Counted from the first letter of the stretch, positions 1-9,050 are shown. The stretch is DNA of 64,000 bases from Massilia litorea (GCF_015101885.1 NZ_CP062941.1:3844001-3908000); one strand, 5' to 3'. Program-made: numbers and translations. The notes: generated by a model from the sequence alone, not told the origin.

Positions 1-1634
1 TTGTTGGCAAGGGCGGCACGGCGCTCGCGGATGGCCACGCGCACCGCCACGTACAGGGACCAGAACAGGAACAGCAGGGCCAGCACGCCGCTCAGTGCGA
101 AGACATCGTTGTAGGCCCTGACGTTCGCCTCGCGGCGCGTGATCTGGGCCAGCAGGGCGGCGCCTTGCGCGGCGCGCAGGACCGGGTCGGCGATCGTGCC
201 GCGGTAGATCCCGCCCTGCAGCTGCAGGCGCTGGGCGACCTGGGGATCGGCGGGATTGAGTTGCGCCGTGAGGTCGCTCGAATACACCTGCTCGCGGTGC
301 AGCTGGTAGGTGCTGAGCAGCGCGGAGCCGGTGAGGCCGCCAAGCGTCTGCGTCATCGACAGCACGACGGTGAAGGTGATCACGTAGTTCGGCCCGAACT
401 TCAGGGCCTGGGTGATCCCGAGCAGGACCAGCGGCCCGAGGAACATGCCGCTGCCCACGGCCACCAGGAACTGGCTGAAGAAGAAGTCCTGCGGCCGGTC
501 CAGGCTGGTGCGCCCGTAGTCGAGGGCCGCCGCCGTGCCGAACAGGACGATGGCGACGATGATCTGCGGGATCAGGGTCTTGGGGCTGAAGGTGAGCGAG
601 CTGGCGGCGATGCCGCAGATGGTGCCGATCAAAATCACGCCGAACAGCGGCTGCATCTGGTCCGGCCCCATGCCCAGCACGCGCAGCAGGCCGACCGCGC
701 CCACGGTCTGCTCGGTGGTGAGAAAGCGGATCAGGAAGGCGCCGACGATGAAGCGCAGGATGCTGGGCGTGACCAGCCAGCGCGTCTGGATCAGCGGGTT
801 CGCGCGATGATGCTCGATGTAGAAGGCGGCGCTGATCAGGACCAGTGCGCCCATCAGGAGCCAGGCCAGCCAGGGCTCGTCGAACCACCACTGCGAATAG
901 CCCTGTGCCAGTACCGCCACCAGCATGGCGGCGCCGGGCGCCATCAGGGCGAAGGTGAGGAAGTCGAGCTTTTCGAAGACCTTGATGTGCATGCCCGGCG
1001 GGAGCTTCAGCACCACCACGGCCGCCCACGAACACAGGGCCAGGCCGGCCTCGAACAGATACAGGTTGTGCCACTGGCCGAACACCAGCAGGGTCGGCGA
1101 GAGCAGCCAGGCGAGGGGCGTCGCCAGTTGCGGGATGCCGACCCCGATCACGACCATCTTGCCGGTGTAGGCGCGCGGCGCGGCCTGCAGCATATAGAGC
1201 ATCGAGAGCGTGGTGGCCGCGGCGCCGGCGAAACCGCTGACGGCGCGCACCGCGACGGCCATCGTGAAGCCGCCGACCATCAGGTGCAGGCAGGTGACGG
1301 CCGCGTACATCGCCAGGCCGATCTCCGCGAACAGGCGCAGGCCGTATTGCTGGCGGAACTTGAAGACCAGCAGGTTCACGGTCACGTTGACCATCGCGTA
1401 GGCGGCCGGGAGCCAGGTGGCCTCGGAAGGCGTCAGGCCGAGCTGGCCTCCTATCGTCGGCAGGTTGGCCGAGACCAGGGCGTTCCCCAGCCCGCCGGTA
1501 ATGCCGACCAGCAGGGCGACCAGCGCATAGGCCAGCCGCACCATCGGCGTATGGTAGGGCATCGAGGCGGAGCCGGGCAGGGTCGGCTTTTCGTGTTCCT
1601 CCCAGTTGGGCGTCGGTCTGAGCAGCTGCGCCAT
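1..1634 (-). CDS. MFS drug exporter (DHA2/EmrB-like), 3' end outside window
   Basis: Partial gene: the coding frame runs off the left edge. The visible ~540 residues are a polytopic membrane protein. Many hydrophobic helices alternate with short basic loops, beginning MAQLLRPTPNWEEHEKPTLP and a first helix at about residue 30. The long helix count (more than 12 segments) and the periplasmic loop with YSSDLTAQLNP near the end fit the 14-helix DHA2 (EmrB/QacA-like) branch. The start codon shares one base (TGATG) with the stop of the upstream TetR gene at 1634-2203, so the pair is translationally coupled. A TetR-exporter pair usually means ligand-relieved repression of efflux. The substrate cannot be told from sequence. 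Confidence 0.85.
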   Translation of the reverse strand, partial: MAQLLRPTPNWEEHEKPTLPGSASMPYHTPMVRLAYALVALLVGITGGLGNALVSANLPTIGGQLGLTPSEATWLPAAYAMVNVTVNLLVFKFRQQYGLRLFAEIGLAMYAAVTCLHLMVGGFTMAVAVRAVSGFAGAAATTLSMLYMLQAAPRAYTGKMVVIGVGIPQLATPLAWLLSPTLLVFGQWHNLYLFEAGLALCSWAAVVVLKLPPGMHIKVFEKLDFLTFALMAPGAAMLVAVLAQGYSQWWFDEPWLAWLLMGALVLISAAFYIEHHRANPLIQTRWLVTPSILRFIVGAFLIRFLTTEQTVGAVGLLRVLGMGPDQMQPLFGVILIGTICGIAASSLTFSPKTLIPQIIVAIVLFGTAAALDYGRTSLDRPQDFFFSQFLVAVGSGMFLGPLVLLGITQALKFGPNYVITFTVVLSMTQTLGGLTGSALLSTYQLHREQVYSSDLTAQLNPADPQVAQRLQLQGGIYRGTIADPVLRAAQGAALLAQITRREANVRAYNDVFALSGVLALLFLFWSLYVAVRVAIRERRAALAN

Positions 1635-2203
1635 CAGCGTCCTCGCGGGGCCGGCGCGGGGGGCGACAGCGCGCCGCCCGTCAATTCGAGCGCGCGCCGC
1701 ACCAGGCTGCGGCGCCTGGCCAGGGTACCTCCGCGCAGCGCCGCGCCCAGCATGCCGCAGAGCAGAACCAGGTCGGCCGGGCGCAGGTCGGGGCGGCAGG
1801 CCTTGCTCTTCAGGGCCGCGGCCAGCGGCGAGCGGAACAGCCGCGCCAGGCGCTCGCGCGCGGCTTTCGCGGCCGGGTGGCCGGGTTCCAGCGCGCGCCA
1901 GTAGTCGGCGATGGCAGGTGCTGCGACCAGATTCATTCCCACCTGCTCGACCAGGGCGAACAGGTCGTGGCCGCGCGCTTCGGCTTCCAGGCCGCTCATG
2001 GCGCGTTCGAACAGGGCCTCGACGAGGGCCGCGCGGTCGGGGAAGTTGCGGTACAGGGTCGCGCGCCCGACGCCGGCGCGCGTGACGACCAGGTCGAGCG
2101 GCGCCGTGATGCCACGCTCGGAGAAGACCGCGTCGGCGGCATCGAGGATCTGGTCGCGCCGCAGCGCGGCGTCGGAGCGCAGTAGGGTCATGGTTGTGGA
2201 CAC
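1634..2203 (-). CDS. TetR/AcrR family transcriptional regulator
   Basis: 189 residues. An N-terminal TetR helix-turn-helix lies at about residues 15-60 (RRDQILDAADAVFSERG, then VGRATLYRNFPDRAALVEA). The poorly conserved C-terminal half is the expected ligand and dimer domain. The gene is first in a two-gene operon with the MFS exporter and overlaps it by one base, so it most likely represses that exporter and itself. The GTG at 2203 is the longest start. An ATG at 2191 (MTLLRSD) also follows a weak AAGGG and is an equally reasonable start. Confidence 0.88.
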   Translation of the reverse strand: MSTTMTLLRSDAALRRDQILDAADAVFSERGITAPLDLVVTRAGVGRATLYRNFPDRAALVEALFERAMSGLEAEARGHDLFALVEQVGMNLVAAPAIADYWRALEPGHPAAKAARERLARLFRSPLAAALKSKACRPDLRPADLVLLCGMLGAALRGGTLARRRSLVRRALELTGGALSPPAPAPRGR

Positions 2204-2303
2204 CCTTGTCCGGTTGGAGGTTGTCGGATTGTTACCAGAATACTGCGATGCGCCGCGGGCGAGCGCACGGGTGGCGGCGGCGGGTGCACGGAGACGTGCG
2301 TAC

Positions 2304-2371
2304 CGCGTGGGTGTGAATGCCCACCCTGCGTAGAGTGGCTTCCCGTAGGGTGGGCATTCATGCCCACGCGG
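2304..2371. repeat. paired REP-like palindromes in head-to-head orientation
   Basis: Two ~28-bp units face each other. The right unit (2344-2371) reads CGTAGGGTGGGCATTCATGC followed by CCACGCGG. Its reverse complement matches the left unit (2304-2333) with about three mismatches. Each unit is itself a hairpin (GTGGGCA...TGCCCAC). The same GTAGGGTGGGC...GCCCACGCG unit recurs as an inverted pair at 60603-60708, so it is a dispersed chromosomal repeat and not a local terminator. It lies between the divergent/convergent ends of the TetR gene and the GGDEF-EAL gene. Confidence 0.75.
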
Positions 2372-2413
2372 ATCTAAAGGACCGAGACAGCAACACGCGA
2401 CAGCACCACGAAC

Positions 2414-4852
2414 TCACATTGCGCCGCCCCACACCCGCTCGAATTCTTCCATCGCCACCGGCTTCCCGAACAGGTAGCCCTGCAGCACCCCGCATCCGTG
2501 CGCCACGAGGAAATCGCGTTGCGCCTCGGTCTCGACCCCTTCGGCCACCACCTGCAGCTTGAGCGTACGCGCCAGCCCCAGGATGGCGTCGACGATCGCC
2601 CCCGCATTCGCGTCCCCGGGCAGGTCCTTGACGAAACTGCGGTCGATCTTGAGCTCGGCCAGCGGGAAGCGCTTCAGGTAGCTGAGCGAGGAGTAGCCGG
2701 TACCGAAGTCGTCCAGCGAAAAGCTGACCGCGTGCGCGCGCAGGGCGTGCATCTTGCCGATCACGTCCTCGACGTCCTCGGCGAAGACGCTCTCGGTCAG
2801 TTCGAGGCAGAGGCGGTGCGGTGCGGCGCCGGTCTCGACCAGGGTCGCCAGCACGCGCTCGACGAAGTCGGCCTGGCGCAGCTGCTGGGCGCTGACGTTG
2901 ACGGCGAGCGTGAGGCAGGCCAGCTTCGGGTCGCGCGCCCAGCGCGCCAGGACGCGGCAGGTCTCCTGCAGCACCATCGCGCCCAGCGGGACGATCAGGC
3001 CGCTCGATTCGGCCAGGCCGATGAATTCGGCCGGGCCGACCAGCTCCAGCCCCGCATGGCGCGAACGCAGCAGCACTTCGCCGCCGACCAGGCGCCCGCC
3101 GACGCCGAACTGGGGCTGGCAGTGCAGCTCGAAGCGCTGGCGCCGGATGCCGTCGCGCAGGTCGCGTTCGAGTTCGATCTGGCGGTCGGCCGCGGCCTGC
3201 ATGCTGGGGTCGAAGAAGCGCACCGTGTTGCGGCCCTCGGCCTTGGCCCGGTACATCGCGAGGTCGGCCTGGCGCAGCAGGGCGTCGACGCTGGCCGGCA
3301 GCGCGCCGAACATGGCCACGCCGATACTCGGCGTGCTGACGCTGGGACGGTCCGCCAGCTGGTAGGGCTGGGCCAGGGCGTGCAGCAGCTTGGCGCCGAT
3401 CGCGCCCGCTTCGTGCACGGCTGCATCGGCGGTCTCGCCCAGGTTCTCGAGCACGACGACGAATTCGTCGCCGCCCAGGCGCGACAGGTGGTCGCTCTCG
3501 CGCACCGTGTGGCGCAGGCGCTCGGCCACTTCGCGCAGCAGTTGGTCGCCGACGTCGTGGCCGAGGGTATCGTTGAGCAGCTTGAAGTTATCGAGATCGA
3601 TGAACAGCAGGGCGCCGAACTGGCGCGTGCGCTCGCTGCGCGGCAGGATTTTCGCGAGCTGCTCGATCAGCAGGCGCCGGTTCGGCAGCCCGGTCAGGTA
3701 ATCGAAATAGGCCAGCTCGTAGATGTGGCGCTCGGCCAGCTTGGCCTCGGTGAGGTCGGTATTCGTGCCCGACATGCGCAGTGCCCGGCCGTGTTCGTCG
3801 CGCAGCACGAAGCCGCGCGAGAGCACCGGCACGTAATGGCCGTCGCGGTGCCGGAGCCTGAATTCGACGCTGTAGCTGCGGTCCTGGCCGCGCAGCAGGC
3901 TGCGCACGAAGTGGATCGCCCGCTCGCGGTCTTCGGGATGCAGCATGGCGGTCCACGTTTCGGGCCGCTCGGGCAGTTCGCCCGGCCGGTAGCCGACCAT
4001 CTCCCAGTAGCGCTCCGAATAATAGAGCTGGTCGCTGACCAGGTCCCAGTCCCAGGGTGCATCGGTCGAGCCCTGCAGCACCAGGCGCAGGCGCTCCTCG
4101 GACTTGAACAGCGACTGTTCGACTTCCTTGAGCTGGGTGCAGTCGGTGAAGCAGACGATCACCTCGTTGACGCTGCCGTCCCTGGCGTGGACCGGAAAGG
4201 CGTTGCAGATCAGCCAGCGCAGCGTTTCGCCGCAGCGCAGGCCGATGATGAAATTGCTGAGCATGGTCCCGTGGCGCAGCACCGAGGCGACCGGGTAGTC
4301 GTCGGGCGCGAGGACCGTGCCGTCGGCGCGCAGCAGGGTCCAGTCGCTGGCGGCCAGCGGGGCGCGGCGCATGGCGTCGAGGGCCGAGCCGAGCAGGCGC
4401 AGCGCATGGCAGTTGGCGTAGACCGCGCGCTCGTCGCTGGCGTGGACGACGACGCCAGCCGGAATATGGTCGAGCAGCTCGTCGAAGCCGCGCGGCCGGC
4501 TGGCCGGCGCCGCGGCATGCGTGGGCAGGCCGCTGCCCTCGCGCAGGGTGGCGGTGTAATGGGTGGCCGCGCCGCCGGCGCCCTGCACCGGGACGATGTC
4601 GAGTTCCGCCGGCTGGACCAGCGCGTGATTGTGCGCCAGCGCGACGGCCAGTTCGGCCAGGGTACGTCCGACGACGTCGGGGTTCGCCAGGCGGGTACGT
4701 TCAAAAAAGGTCTTGCTCGCGGCCAGCACCCGTTGTTCGGCGTCCGCCACCAGCACGCCCGGGTCGGCCGGGTGCGCCGGAGCGGCGCCTGCCGGCCCGG
4801 GAAGGGCAGCGGCGCCGCTACCGCGAGCGAAACGCTGTGCAAAGGTTTCCAT
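2414..4852 (-). CDS. PAS-GGDEF-EAL cyclic-di-GMP signalling protein
   Basis: 812 residues with no obvious membrane segment. Order: an N-terminal sensory region and PAS-type folds (about 20-390; FKSEERLRLVLQG opens the clearest PAS, with a PAC tail FRLRHRDGHYVPV). Next is a GGDEF domain with an intact RLGGDEF active site near residue 460, then an EAL domain. The EAL signature is EVL (GGEVLLR, near 591), but the other phosphodiesterase motifs DDFGTGYSSL, KIDRSFV and EGVET are present. The first glutamate is the catalytic one and is kept, so both synthesis and hydrolysis of c-di-GMP are possible. It is a candidate source or sink for the messenger read by the riboswitch at 13.15 kb. Confidence 0.93.
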   Translation of the reverse strand: METFAQRFARGSGAAALPGPAGAAPAHPADPGVLVADAEQRVLAASKTFFERTRLANPDVVGRTLAELAVALAHNHALVQPAELDIVPVQGAGGAATHYTATLREGSGLPTHAAAPASRPRGFDELLDHIPAGVVVHASDERAVYANCHALRLLGSALDAMRRAPLAASDWTLLRADGTVLAPDDYPVASVLRHGTMLSNFIIGLRCGETLRWLICNAFPVHARDGSVNEVIVCFTDCTQLKEVEQSLFKSEERLRLVLQGSTDAPWDWDLVSDQLYYSERYWEMVGYRPGELPERPETWTAMLHPEDRERAIHFVRSLLRGQDRSYSVEFRLRHRDGHYVPVLSRGFVLRDEHGRALRMSGTNTDLTEAKLAERHIYELAYFDYLTGLPNRRLLIEQLAKILPRSERTRQFGALLFIDLDNFKLLNDTLGHDVGDQLLREVAERLRHTVRESDHLSRLGGDEFVVVLENLGETADAAVHEAGAIGAKLLHALAQPYQLADRPSVSTPSIGVAMFGALPASVDALLRQADLAMYRAKAEGRNTVRFFDPSMQAAADRQIELERDLRDGIRRQRFELHCQPQFGVGGRLVGGEVLLRSRHAGLELVGPAEFIGLAESSGLIVPLGAMVLQETCRVLARWARDPKLACLTLAVNVSAQQLRQADFVERVLATLVETGAAPHRLCLELTESVFAEDVEDVIGKMHALRAHAVSFSLDDFGTGYSSLSYLKRFPLAELKIDRSFVKDLPGDANAGAIVDAILGLARTLKLQVVAEGVETEAQRDFLVAHGCGVLQGYLFGKPVAMEEFERVWGGAM

Positions 4853-4918
4853 GTCGTGGCCACCATAGGTAACGGGACCATGGTAGCCGCTTTGTCCAGG
4901 CCGCGGCGCGAGGCTCGC

Positions 4919-6274
4919 TCAGGCCAGCGCGGCGCGGGCGCGGCGCTGGCGCACCACGTAGCCGATGCACAGCACCAGCAGCCATACCGGGATCAGGTAG
5001 ACCGAGATGCGCATGCCGGGGATCAGGTACATCACCACCGTGATCCCGGCCAGGAAGGCCAGGCACAGGTAGTTCGCGAGCGGGTAGAAGGGGCTCGGGA
5101 AGCCGGTGCGGGACCCCGCCTTTGCAGCGCGGAAGCGCAAATGCACGAGCGAGATCGTGGCCCAGTTGATGATCAGGCCCGCCGTCGCCAGTCCCATCAT
5201 CATCCCGAAGGCTTCGGCCGGCAGGAAGTAGTTCACCAGGATGCAGGCGCCGGTGGCGAGCGCCGAGACCCCGAGCGCGGCCAGCGGCACGCCGCTGCGG
5301 GTGAGCTTGAGGAGCGCACGCGGCGCATTGCCCTGGGCCGCGAGGCCATACAGCATGCGCGTGTTGGCGTACACGCCGCTGTTGTAGACCGACAGCGCGG
5401 CCGTCAGCACGACGACATTGAGGACGGTGGCGACGGCATTGCTGTTCAGGGCCGCGAAGATCAGGACGAAGGGACTGCCGCCGCTGGCGACCTTCTGCCA
5501 CGGGAACAGCGACAGCAGGATGAAGAGCGAGCCGATATAGAAGATCAGCACGCGGTACAGGGCCTGGTTGGTCGCGCGCGGGATCGAGCGGGCAGGATCG
5601 TCCGCTTCGGCGGCGGTGATGCCGATCAGTTCCAGCCCGCCGAAGGAGAACATGATGATGGCCATCGCCATCACCAGGCCCTGCACGCCGTTCGGGAAGA
5701 AGCCGCCATGGCGCCACAGGTTGGCCACGCCCGCCTCCGGGCCGGCCGTGTGCGACACAAGCAGCCAGCCGCCGAACAGGATCATGCCGATCACGGCGAC
5801 GACCTTGATCACGGCGAACCAGAATTCGAGCTCGCCGAAGGCCTTCACGTTGAGCAGGCTGAAGGAATTGATGATGGCGAAGAAGACGAGGGCCGACACC
5901 CAGGTCGGCACCTCCGGGAACCAGAACTGGACATAGATGCCGACCGCCGACAGCTCGGCCATGCTGACGAGGATGTACATCACCCAGTAGTTCCAGCCCG
6001 AGATGAAGCCGGCCATGTGGCCGCCGTATTTGTCGGCGAAATAGCTGACGGAACCGGCAACCGGTTCCTCGACCACGAGCTCGGCCAGCTGCCGCATGAT
6101 CAGGAAGGCGACCAGGCCGGCGACGCCGTAGCCGAGCAGGACCGCGGGTCCGGCCATCTGGATCGTCTGGGCAATGCCGAGGAAGAGGCCGGTGCCGATC
6201 GCGCCGCCGAGGGCGATCAGCTGGATGTGGCGGCTTTTGAGGCCGCGTTTGAGTTCTTGTTTTGGGTCTGCCAT
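4919..6274 (-). CDS. amino acid permease, APC superfamily (AAT family)
   Basis: About 451 residues from the ATG at 6274 (MADPKQELKRGLKSRHIQLI). An in-frame extension to 6325 exists but lacks the family-like start. The opening GLKSRHIQLIALGGAIGTGL is the typical AAT-family (ProY, GabP, LysP, AroP) first helix with its GGAIGTGLF substrate-binding break. About 12 membrane helices follow. EPVAGSVSYFA and FSFGGLELIGITAAEADDPA are further family signatures. It imports an amino acid with protons. The closest feel is the proline/aromatic/GABA branch, but the substrate is not readable from sequence. It stands alone, 21 bp beyond the stop of the dioxygenase gene. Confidence 0.88.
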   Translation of the reverse strand: MADPKQELKRGLKSRHIQLIALGGAIGTGLFLGIAQTIQMAGPAVLLGYGVAGLVAFLIMRQLAELVVEEPVAGSVSYFADKYGGHMAGFISGWNYWVMYILVSMAELSAVGIYVQFWFPEVPTWVSALVFFAIINSFSLLNVKAFGELEFWFAVIKVVAVIGMILFGGWLLVSHTAGPEAGVANLWRHGGFFPNGVQGLVMAMAIIMFSFGGLELIGITAAEADDPARSIPRATNQALYRVLIFYIGSLFILLSLFPWQKVASGGSPFVLIFAALNSNAVATVLNVVVLTAALSVYNSGVYANTRMLYGLAAQGNAPRALLKLTRSGVPLAALGVSALATGACILVNYFLPAEAFGMMMGLATAGLIINWATISLVHLRFRAAKAGSRTGFPSPFYPLANYLCLAFLAGITVVMYLIPGMRISVYLIPVWLLVLCIGYVVRQRRARAALA

Positions 6275-6346
6275 TGCCGCCTGCGCCGGTATGCAAAAGT
6301 CAATGATTCTAATGCATATGGGCATCGGCGGGGATGGAATGGCGGG

Positions 6347-7036
6347 TCAGACGGTGTGCACCAACCCCAGCCGCCGATTCGCCGGCAGCGCCACGTCGAT
6401 CATCTTCGGCTGCGGCAGGTCGAGCGCCGCCATCAGGGCGATGAAATCGTCGCGGCTGCGCCCGGCGAGGCGCGCGTTGTTGCGCTTCTCCCAGCCGATG
6501 GTCGAGACGCTCTGGCCGCGGTAATCGTGCCCCGGCCAGACCCGGGTCTCGTCCGGCAGGGCGAACAGTTTATCCCGGACGCTGTCGTACAGGTCGCCCG
6601 CGCTGCCGCCCTGGAAGTCGGTGCGGCCGCAGCCGTCGATCAGCAGGGTGTCGCCCGTGAACAGGTTGGTGCGCCACAGGAAGCTGACGCTGCCCGCGGT
6701 ATGGCCGGGCGTGTGCAGGACACGGACCTCCTCGCCGCCGAAGCGGACCACGTCGCCATCCTCGAGCTGGACTTCGGCCGGCGCGATGCCGCAGCCGCTC
6801 GGGGCGCAGGCGCGCGCGCCGGTCAGCTCGCGCAGGCGGCCGCTCGAGGTCACGTGGTCGGCATGGGCATGGGTTTCCAGCGCGTAGGCGAGCCGCAGGC
6901 CAAGCCGGCGCAGGTGCGCGAGATCGCGCTCGCAATGGCGGTCGACCGGGTCGATGATGGCCGCCTCGCCGTTGGCGGCCGCCAGGATGTAAGTATAGGT
7001 CGACGATTCGGCGTCGAACAGCTGGATCGGGTTCAT
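6347..7036 (-). CDS. MBL-fold persulfide dioxygenase (ETHE1/Blh-like)
   Basis: 229 residues from ATG 7036, which has GAGGAGAA upstream. It has the metallo-beta-lactamase motifs of the single-iron sulfur dioxygenases: THAHADH near 58, HTPGHTAGS near 110, FTGDTL near 130 and WPGHDYRG near 170. This group oxidises glutathione persulfide to sulfite plus glutathione. Two YeeE/YedE-type genes lie immediately upstream in the same direction. That is the context of the bigR/blh sulfide-detoxification operons of other proteobacteria, which supports the role. A generic glyoxalase II is less likely because of the short C-terminus and the neighbours. Confidence 0.87.
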   Translation of the reverse strand: MNPIQLFDAESSTYTYILAAANGEAAIIDPVDRHCERDLAHLRRLGLRLAYALETHAHADHVTSSGRLRELTGARACAPSGCGIAPAEVQLEDGDVVRFGGEEVRVLHTPGHTAGSVSFLWRTNLFTGDTLLIDGCGRTDFQGGSAGDLYDSVRDKLFALPDETRVWPGHDYRGQSVSTIGWEKRNNARLAGRSRDDFIALMAALDLPQPKMIDVALPANRRLGLVHTV

Positions 7037-7078
7037 GGCGTTCTCCTCGCCGCGCATTCTACGGCAGCGGAGACGGAC

Positions 7079-7513
7079 TCAGGCCATTTTCGGACCGCGT
7101 GCCCGCAGCCATTCGGCCAGCTCGAACAAGGCCATGCCGGCGACCATCGCGAGGACGAACAGCAACGGCTCGCCGCGCCCGGTGCCGAGCGAGGCCAGGG
7201 CCGGCCCCGGACAGAAGCCCGCCAGGCCCCAGCCGGCGCCGAAGACGAGGCTGCCGATCACCAGGCGGCGGTCGATGGCGGTGCTTGTGGGCAGCCTGAT
7301 CGGCGCCCCGGACAGCGTCCGCCCGCGCCGCCGCGCCAGGGCGAAACCGATGGCCGCGACCAGGGTCGCGCCGCCCATCACGAACAGCAGCGACGGGTCC
7401 CAGTTCCCCGCGAGATCGAGGAAACCGAGCACCTTGCCGGGGTCGGTCATGCCGGAGACGATCAGGCCGATGCCGAACAGGAGGCCGATGGCGAAAACGA
7501 ATACGAGTTGCAT
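7079..7513 (-). CDS. YeeE/YedE family membrane protein (DUF6691 type)
   Basis: 144 residues with four predicted membrane helices. It carries the family cysteine motif GAGWGLAGFCPGPA near residue 98, together with the GLIVSGMTDPGKVLGFLD start typical of the second member of PmpA/PmpB-like pairs. These small half-size proteins are thought to pass thiosulfate or another reduced sulfur compound through the membrane. It lies 10 bp after the other YeeE/YedE gene and just upstream of the persulfide dioxygenase, forming a three-gene sulfur operon. Confidence 0.88.
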   Translation of the reverse strand: MQLVFVFAIGLLFGIGLIVSGMTDPGKVLGFLDLAGNWDPSLLFVMGGATLVAAIGFALARRRGRTLSGAPIRLPTSTAIDRRLVIGSLVFGAGWGLAGFCPGPALASLGTGRGEPLLFVLAMVAGMALFELAEWLRARGPKMA

Positions 7514-7523
7514 GGGGTATTCC

Positions 7524-7961
7524 TCAGGCGAGGGCGTGGCGTACCAGGTACACGGTGACGAAGCCGGCGCCGACGAACAGGCCGGTTGCGGCGAGCGAAC
7601 GGGGCGAGCGGCGCGCTACCCCGCACACGCCGTGGCCGCTGGTGCAGCCGGAACCGTAGCGGGTGCCGATGCCGACCAGCAGTCCGGCGCCGAGCAGCAT
7701 GCCGCTGCCGGCGTCGACGTGCAGTTCGGGCAGCGGCTTGAAGAGCGCGTAGAGGACCGGCGCGAGCACCAGGCCGAGCAGGAAGAGGGCGCGCCAGGCG
7801 GTGTCGCCATGGCTCGGGCGCAGCAGGCCGCCGAGGATGCCGCTGATGCCGGCGATGCGGCCATTCAGCAGGATCAGGAGCGCCGCGGCCAGGCCGATCA
7901 GCATGCCGCCGATGAGCGAGGCCCAGGGTGTGAAGTGGATCCAGTCGACTGTCATGTTCAT
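7524..7961 (-). CDS. YeeE/YedE family membrane protein (first half of pair)
   Basis: 145 residues, four hydrophobic segments, starting MNMTVDWIHFTPWASLIGGM. An ATG two codons in is an alternative start. The diagnostic loop RYGSGCTSGHGVCG lies near residue 103 and its cysteine is the proposed sulfur relay. It is the partner of the 144-residue protein downstream. The two together equal one full-length YeeE. It is the first gene of the operon leading to the persulfide dioxygenase. No regulator of the BigR/ArsR type is present beside it. Confidence 0.88.
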   Translation of the reverse strand: MNMTVDWIHFTPWASLIGGMLIGLAAALLILLNGRIAGISGILGGLLRPSHGDTAWRALFLLGLVLAPVLYALFKPLPELHVDAGSGMLLGAGLLVGIGTRYGSGCTSGHGVCGVARRSPRSLAATGLFVGAGFVTVYLVRHALA

Positions 7962-8035
7962 TCTCCCCTGGATTTGGTCAAGCTGGATCGTACAAGGTGT
8001 GCCATCCGGCCAGCGCCCGGGTGAATGATGGCATG

Positions 8036-8803
8036 TCAGGGCGCCTTGCGCAGCCCGCTCAATTGTTCGTCCAGCGCCGCGCGCGACAACTCGCCCAGGT
8101 GGCGCCCGGCCAGCATGCCGCGGCGGTCGTAGAACAGCGTGGTCGGATAGCCGGCCGCGCCCACGGCCGGGGCCAGCGCGCGCGGACCGTCGAGCAGCAG
8201 GTTCGGCATGGACAGGCCTTGCGCCGCGAGATAGCGCCGTACCGTATCGGGCTCCTCGCCGGCGTTGACGAAAACAAAGGCGACGTCAGGACTGGCCGCC
8301 TGCGCCGCCGCCATGGCCGGCATCTCGCGCCGGCAGGGCGGACACCAGGTGGCCCACAGGTTGAGCACGACAGGCTTGCCCTTGAACTCGGCGAGGCGCA
8401 CCGCGCTGCCGTCGAGGCGCCGGAAGGCGAGCTCGGGCAGTGGGCTGCTGGCCGGCTGGCTGGCCTGGATGGCCAGTCCGGTGCCGGCCCAGACCAGGAT
8501 GCCCGCCAGCGCCGCCCCGAGCAGCGGCCGGCGCAGCGCGGGTTGGCGGCGCAGCTGCTCGAAACCGGCCGCACAGGCGGCCAGCAGGCCGGCAAAGGCG
8601 ACAAAGCCGCCGTCGCGGATGTCGAGCATCGACAAAGGCGCGGCGAGGTAGGTATCGAAGTGCTTGAAGACGAAGGCGGCACGGGCTGCGACGAAGCCCC
8701 AGACCGTCATGCGCCACAGGGCGGGGCCGGCATCGATGCCGCGCCGGCGTTGCCAGGCCCAGGCGGCAAGGTTGGCGACGGCGAGTGCTGTGAGGGGACT
8801 CAC
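8036..8803 (-). CDS. membrane-anchored TlpA-type thioredoxin with Lgt-like N-terminus
   Basis: 255 residues from GTG 8803. The N-terminal ~110 residues hold three or four membrane segments resembling part of a prolipoprotein diacylglyceryl transferase-like module. The C-terminal ~140 residues are a redoxin fold with the active site NLWATWCPPCRREMP near 152 and the cis-proline loop AGYPTT. The redox domain should sit in the periplasm and reduce or make disulfides, for instance in cytochrome maturation or sulfur handling. The true start may be a CTG at 8848, preceded by AAGGAG at an ideal distance. It would add LDAIHLGPLVLPLRV, which looks like the usual start of this family. It is 75 bp upstream of the YeeE/YedE genes. 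Confidence 0.87.
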   Translation of the reverse strand: MSPLTALAVANLAAWAWQRRRGIDAGPALWRMTVWGFVAARAAFVFKHFDTYLAAPLSMLDIRDGGFVAFAGLLAACAAGFEQLRRQPALRRPLLGAALAGILVWAGTGLAIQASQPASSPLPELAFRRLDGSAVRLAEFKGKPVVLNLWATWCPPCRREMPAMAAAQAASPDVAFVFVNAGEEPDTVRRYLAAQGLSMPNLLLDGPRALAPAVGAAGYPTTLFYDRRGMLAGRHLGELSRAALDEQLSGLRKAP

Positions 8804-8920
8804 GACCCGCAGCGGCAGGACCAGTGGTCCCAGGTGGATGGCATCCAGGGTGCGCTCCTTGATTCGTAGAACGGACGTTCAGGAGCACATATTAACTGGA
8901 CAGTATTAACGGAAAATTAA

Positions 8921-9001
8921 GGCGCTGTTCGCGTTAAGTGTGGAATATGTCCCGGTTGGACCTCAGCCGTTCAGAATTCCACACTTAACGCGAACAGCGC
9001 C
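8921..9001. repeat. perfect 26-bp inverted repeat with 29-nt loop
   Basis: Left arm 8921-8946 (GGCGCTGTTCGCGTTAAGTG + TGGAAT) is exactly the reverse complement of the right arm 8976-9001. The spacer is 8947-8975. No T-run follows on either strand, so it is not an ordinary terminator. The flanks share only AA, so there is no clear target-site duplication. It looks like the two ends of an insertion sequence (the arms recall ISL3-type termini) left with nothing between them, or a small MITE-like element. Confidence 0.75.
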
Positions 9002-9050
9002 AAATTGATTGGCACACAGGAGCACGGCGCCTGAAGCCCCGGCCTGCGCG

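Noticed and set aside
165..1904. A 579-codon plus-strand frame across the MFS and TetR genes
   Set aside because: It runs antisense over two well-recognised genes and has no domain or ribosome site.
2498..7558. A 1686-codon open frame on the plus strand
   Set aside because: It is antisense to the GGDEF-EAL, permease, dioxygenase and YeeE genes. High-GC DNA keeps the opposite frame open. The product is a low-complexity, Arg/Gln/His-rich string without domains.
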